A stretch of 64,000 bases of DNA from Rhinopomastus cyanomelas. Its lineage: Eukaryota; Chordata; Aves; Bucerotiformes; Rhinopomastidae. Position numbers and translations under genes: made by a program. The notes under the pieces were generated by a model, which was given only the letters and a program-made list of their open reading frames with translations, was not told the origin of the DNA and ran no database searches. Numbering within the stretch: the stretch's first letter is position 1; each line of letters opens with the position of its first letter. Positions 59,366 through 64,000 of the stretch are shown piece after piece. The stretch is from assembly GCA_013400115.1 (NCBI GenBank), contig VXBP01010392.1:1-64000 (forward strand). Reading direction: 5' to 3'.

Positions 59366-59817
59366 AGCTGATGTTTTGATTTATGTTTTGCTGGTTTGTC
59401 TTGCATGATTAATGCTACCTTTAAAGGTTTTTGAAATGTGTTGCTGTTTGGGTGACCTGAATGCAGTCATTACAGTCTGCTTTAAACTACAGCAGCGATG
59501 GAGTGGGAAGAAGAGTCTTTATGTTGCTCTTGACTGCACTTCATCTGCTTTCTTTTTTTCACCCTTGTTTTCCTTTTCTCTCTTGTTTTATCTCTTTCTT
59601 CTTATTTTCCCCCATCTTTTATTTTTCCCCCTTTTTATTTGTATTCATCAGCTATGATTATTTGCAAAGTACGGGAAACATAAATGAGAAGACTGGGATT
59701 TCAGATGTTTTATTGAGACTAATCCCACAGTGATCGAGGTAGCCTCTCTGGTGTGATCAGCACTTGCAATTCCGCTGAGGTGTGGGTGTGTGGACCCTCT
59801 TGTAACTCAGTTGATTC
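59366..59817 (+). other. Lipase 3' UTR region with polypyrimidine tract
   Basis: Downstream of the lipase stop codon. A T/C-rich tract covers about 59540-59645. No canonical AATAAA is seen before the CR1 at 59818; the first one I see is at 60325-60330, beyond that CR1. The polyadenylation site is therefore undetermined. Confidence 0.5.
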
Positions 59818-60165
59818 CTGAGAAGAGAAGGCATCATGGTGACTGTATAGCAGCCTTCCAGTATTTGAAGGGAAACTACAAGGCTGGAGAAGGACTTCTT
59901 GCAAGAGCGTCCACCAATAGGACAAGGAGAAATGGGTTTAAGCTGCAGGAGAATAGGTTTAGATTGGAATTTAGGAAGAAATTCTTCAGTACGAGGATGG
60001 CAAGACTCTGGAATAAGTTACCCAGAGAGGCTGTGGAGATGTTCAAGGCCAGGTTAGATGAAGCTTTGAGCCACCTAGTCTAGTCAAGAAGCGTCCCTGC
60101 TCATGGCAGGGAGGTTGGATTAGATGATCTCTGAGGTCCCTTCCAACCTAGGACATTCTGTCAGG
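59818..60165 (+). mobile_element. CR1 fragment downstream of the lipase gene
   Basis: Sense. The frame 59790-60083 gives IAAFQYLKGNYKAGEGLLAR, NRTRRNGFKLQENRFRLEFR and RLWNKLPREAVEMFKARLDE. It ends CCTTCCAACCTAGGACATTC. Same subfamily as 1790 and 21130. Confidence 0.88.
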
Positions 60166-60169
60166 GATG

Positions 60170-62093
60170 CACAGTGCACTCTTGCCATCTCAGAATTGGT
60201 GCTGTCACCCCGGCCCTTTAAAGCTACCAGTGTGGATCAGCAAGAGATCTAACGCATCTGCAGTGAAAAACCATGGCTGAAATACATCTCCTTAGAGGCA
60301 ATATAGTACAGAGGTTTGACATGTAATAAAAAATGTCATTAATAACATTTTTAATGTGGGTAGTTGTGGGGTTTTTCTTTTCAACACCTTAGAAGCCAAA
60401 AAGGAAGCACCAGAAATCCGGAAAAGCATCACAAGAAAGACAGTCCCCATGCAACTCCGACACAGTGTCCAAAATCCAAATCAAGAAGGGACTTAGGGAA
60501 TGCACGAACTGCCTGTGTCCTGGCGTTTAGCTGAGATGTTCTGATGATAAGATTGAGCCATTCAATTTGTGCTGTTTATTTTCTGACTCATCCCTACCCG
60601 GTGGTTGGCTACTCTTCAGCTCCAAGCTGACAGACAATGGGGCCAGGCGCATCTGGGTTCATTTCTTAATAGAAGCACCGATTGGAGAGTGTTGATGTAA
60701 ATCCAGCCGCGGAGTTTATAAAACAACAGACAACATTAGACAGAATTCTTTTGATTGTCGGGGATAAAAACCAGTAGATGCCTACAGATGGACAAACAAA
60801 ACATAGAAAGAAATACAGATGCAGACACAAGGTGGGTTTCTTACCAACAGACTTCTGGGGTCTGAGAGAAATGAGAAGACCAGTCAATGCCCTTTTCAAT
60901 CTTTGGTGTCAGGTTCTTCTTTTCCCTACTTTTCAGTCCATGAAATAGTGATATTTATTTTGGGTAACATGTGTGGAAGGACTGCAGTCAGGAAGAAGCT
61001 ACAGTGACGGGTAGCAACAGAGCACAAACCCAGTTTGGATTGTCATCTTGGTTTCTTGATGAGCTTTCAGTGGGCCAATGTTCTTAATCAAGAATCTCAA
61101 GACTATCCCATTCCTTTATGTAAGAGATTTTCCCCGTGAGCCTCCATCTCCAGGCAAATATCTCACATAAGATGATTATCACCAGTCTGGCCTGGCCACT
61201 CTTTCTCTGATGGCTTCATTCTTCCTTGTGAGTGCTCTGCTCCCCACAACCTCTCTGTCAGCCCAGTCACATCCCCATCTCCCTCTGCATTTAGTTTTAA
61301 GGTCTCTCAGTGAGCCCTGCTACCTCACTGTACAATTGTTCCCCTGTGGGACAAGCTTTTCCCAGGAGTTTTCGGCGGGTCTCATGGTTTGTAAATCAAG
61401 TCACGGTCAAAGAACCCAAAGTCCTCCCTGTATCACCAGGCTCAGAGCCAGGCACTGATCTGCTGGTTCTTCCTCATCATTCCCCACAACTGGAGGTATT
61501 GACAAGAACAGGACTTGTGCTCCCAATCCTTTGGCCAAAAGCCAAGCCCTGAACTCCCACTTCATTGCTCTTGGGCTTCTTGCTGTTTCACCTACCTGAA
61601 AGCTCAAAAGGGGATCAAGGACAGCCTACAGCAGCAGATATGACATGAGAGCCTTCTTCCTCAGTTTCTCCACCAGAATAGCTTGGGCTTCCAATACTCA
61701 TCTAGCAACACCTTGAAGCCTTGGCCCTTCCTTCACACCACCCTGGAACATGCAAGGGCTATGGGGATGGTCCCTTAAACCTGCTCCTCTCTAGCTCAGC
61801 TCATGAGTGTCAGGCTGTGGTTCTCTGTAGTACTCACATACCGTGCTCAGCGAGATCTGCTGTTACCAGAGGAGGCTCAGAGAAAACTCCAGAAATGCAC
61901 AGAACTCTGCAGGCAGACCTGCACAGACCTCCTTGCAGGAGCACCCCAGAAAGTCCCCAGATGCAGCAGAGAGAGCTCCCACCAGGATGCCAGCAGGGAC
62001 ACTCCCTGCCAAGGGCAGCAGGTAGAAAGGAGTTAGACTCAGCTCTGCCCATGCTCCCTGTGTCCTCACAGGGCCCTTCCCAGGCTCATTCTT
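60170..62093. other. No gene seen
   Basis: A 1.9-kb stretch downstream of the lipase. A 164-codon frame at 61721-62215 (plus) overlaps a CR1 at its end and shows no known domain. No second lipase exon was recognised. Confidence 0.45.
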
Positions 62094-62520
62094 TATCACA
62101 GTATCACAGTATTACCAAGGTCGGAAGAGACCTCATAGATCATCAAGTCCAACCTGTTACCACAGAGCTCAAGGCTAGACCATGGCACCAAGTGCCACGT
62201 CCAATCCTGCCTTGAACAGCTCCAGAGTTGGCGACTCCACCACCTCCCTGGGCAGGCCATTCCAGTGGCCAATGACTCTCTCGGTGAAGAACTTTCTCCT
62301 CACCTCAGGCCTAAATTTCCCCTGGCGCAGCTTGAGGCTGTGTCCTCTTGTTCTGGTGCTGGCTGCCTGAGAGAAGAGAGCAACCTCCTCCTGGCCACAA
62401 CCACCCCTCCGGTAATTGTAGACAGCAATAAGGTCTCCCCTGAGCCTCCTCTTTTCAAGGCTAAACAATCCCAGCTCCCTCAGCCTCTCCTCATAGGGCT
62501 TGTGCTCAAGGCCTCTCACC
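62094..62520 (-). mobile_element. CR1 with 114-codon open C-terminus
   Basis: Antisense. The frame 62519-62175 reads EERLRELGLFSLEKRRLRGD, LIAVYNYRRGGCGQEEVALF and GHWNGLPREVVESPTLELFK without a break. Tail TCACAGTATCACAGTATTAC at the left. 5' truncated near 62520. Confidence 0.9.
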
Positions 62521-62849
62521 TCTCTTCTTCATCTGCTTCGGTGGCTTGCAGAAAAAGGACTTGGCTTTTCTGGAAGGGTTAGTCTTAAAAGCACTGAGAC
62601 CAGAGTATCCTGATCTCCTGGGTAGCTGTGGAAGGCCTTGCTGAGTGCATCTAGCTGCTCTCCCTTCTGTGCCTCCTACCCCTAACTGTGTGTCCCAGAG
62701 AATTGCAGCTTCCTCAGGAGCATCCTGGGACCAAGCGCTCAAGTGTCTTCCCCCTAGGAAGGAGAGTCCTGCTGCACAGCAGGGATCTCAGCAGCAACAG
62801 ACAATGCTGACTGTGATGGGTCTTGCCCCTAAATCACAGCCAGCAGGTT
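62521..62849. other. No gene seen
   Basis: A short spacer between opposing CR1 elements without supported content. Confidence 0.4.
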
Positions 62850-63440
62850 TCAGGGTAGAGATGGGAAAACTTGTGAACAGCAGGACCAAGGAGGTGATCC
62901 TGCTCCTATACTAAGCGCCGCTGAGGCTATACCTCCAGTACCAGGGGCAATTCAGGGCATCACAGTATAGGATGGACATGATTGTGCTGGAGAGGGAGCA
63001 GAGAAAGGCAACTGGGCTGGTTAGGGGTCTGCAGAACATGTCTGATGAGGAGGGGCTGAGGGAGCTGGGGCTGTTCACCCTGGAGGGAGGAGGCTGAGGG
63101 GAGACCTCACTGATCTCTACAACTACCTGTAGGGAGGTTGGAATGAGGCAGGGGTTGGCCTCTTCTCCCTGGAGACTAGTAATAGGAAAAGAGTCAAAGG
63201 GGTCATGTTGTGCCAGAGGAGGTTCAGATTGGATCTGAGGAAAAACGTCTGCCCAGGAAAAGTGGGGAGGCCTTGGAAGAGGCTGCCCAGGGAGGGGTGA
63301 AGGCACTGTCCCTGGAGGGGTTCAACAAATGGGCAGACAGGGTGTTTCAGGAGACGGTTTAGTAGCTGGGGGTTGTAGCGCAGACAGCTGGACTTTATAA
63401 TCTTGAAGGTCTTTTTGAATGTTAATTATTCTGTGATTCT
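62850..63440 (+). mobile_element. CR1 fragment with 3' tail
   Basis: Sense, degraded. NSRTKEVILLLY near 62877-62913, then LRLYLQYQGQFRASQYRMDM-like text, and a tail AATTATTCTGTGATTCTG ending at about 63440. Many indels. It faces away from the CR1 at 62094-62520. Confidence 0.82.
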
Positions 63441-64000
63441 GCCCTCCAGCAGAGCAGCAATGCCAGTGTCACTCCTCAGGTACCTGCTCCAGAGCCAGCA
63501 GAGGGAGCAGGTGCCCTTCTCAGTAGCTGCAAAACCATCTCCTGCAGCATGGGAAGGCAGCTCCTCCAGGAGAGGAGAAAAGGGGTCATGAGGGTTAGCT
63601 GGCAAAGAAACCTGCTGGCAGTTCTCCTTTCTTTTCCCAAGCAGACATTTTGCAGGTAAGCAGTGAAGTGGATGCAGGATACCTGGCACTGTGGTCACTG
63701 CTTCCCACACAGTGGTATCCTTGCTGAGGGCTCCATGAAGTTTAAGCATCACACAAGATCTGAGGCAGGATCTCTGTTGCAAATGCACTGTCTCCAACAA
63801 ATATAATGTTAGAAAGATGGTTTGTGGTGGTAATAGGCCTGTAACAGTCCACACAATGTGGACTCATGCGGGTTCTTTCACCACGATCTCAAAGTGCAAA
63901 ATGCAAAAGCAAGGTGACCATGCCAAGGAGGTTCTGCTTCAATTCAGTAGTGCAGTTTTATTGTTTTGACTGTAAAGTGGCTGCGATAGAAAGAAAAGAG
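63441..64000. other. No gene seen
   Basis: The last 560 bases hold a 142-codon minus frame (63854-63426) with no recognisable domain. I do not support a gene here. Confidence 0.4.

Noticed and set aside
61721..62215. 164-codon plus frame as a novel gene
   Set aside because: Its end overlaps an antisense CR1, shadow frames of similar size lie beside it, and no homology is recognised.

Overview
This is vertebrate, almost certainly avian, nuclear DNA. There are no bacterial operons. Coding sequence is split into short exons with GT/AG borders, and about 40 pieces of CR1 LINE retrotransposons are scattered through the window. By my boundary estimates CR1 covers about 20 kb (roughly 30%). That is heavy for a bird and is most like lineages with CR1 expansions such as woodpeckers and relatives, but the species is only an inference. 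CR1 orientation was read from the 3' tail (TTCTATGA-type octamers after a 'GGTCCCTTCCAA'-like stretch) and from the ORF2 C-terminal protein, which carries DRTRGN, HWNRLPR and similar blocks.

Two genes are recognisable. (1) Renalase (RNLS), minus strand: coding exons 1-4 lie at 41478-39147. The remaining exons were not found, so roughly 1-39146 is probably RNLS intron 4 or 3' flank. (2) A complete acid-lipase family gene (gastric/lysosomal lipase, LIPM/LIPA/LIPF-like), plus strand: nine coding exons from 52119 to 59365, 393 codons, with the Ser/Asp/His catalytic triad intact. RNLS and the lipase gene are head to head, matching the RNLS-LIP cluster order known from mammals.

Layout: 1-38.4 kb is almost gene-free, CR1-dense sequence with one ERV-type solo LTR near 35 kb. 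38.4-41.5 kb holds RNLS exons 4-1. 41.6-44.4 kb is a second, nearly identical copy of the 38.4-41.3 kb block (RNLS exons 4-3-2), flanked by single N bases and best explained as an allelic contig wrongly scaffolded in. 44.4-46.4 kb is GC-rich sequence followed by two CR1 fragments. 46.4-52.1 kb is a CR1-poor intergenic stretch. 52.1-59.4 kb is the lipase gene with CR1 copies in four introns. 59.4-64 kb is downstream flank with three CR1 pieces.

No RNA gene, CRISPR array or other novel system is supported. The points most worth checking are the false RNLS duplication, the altered cap-domain cysteines of the lipase, and several nested or inverted CR1 structures.
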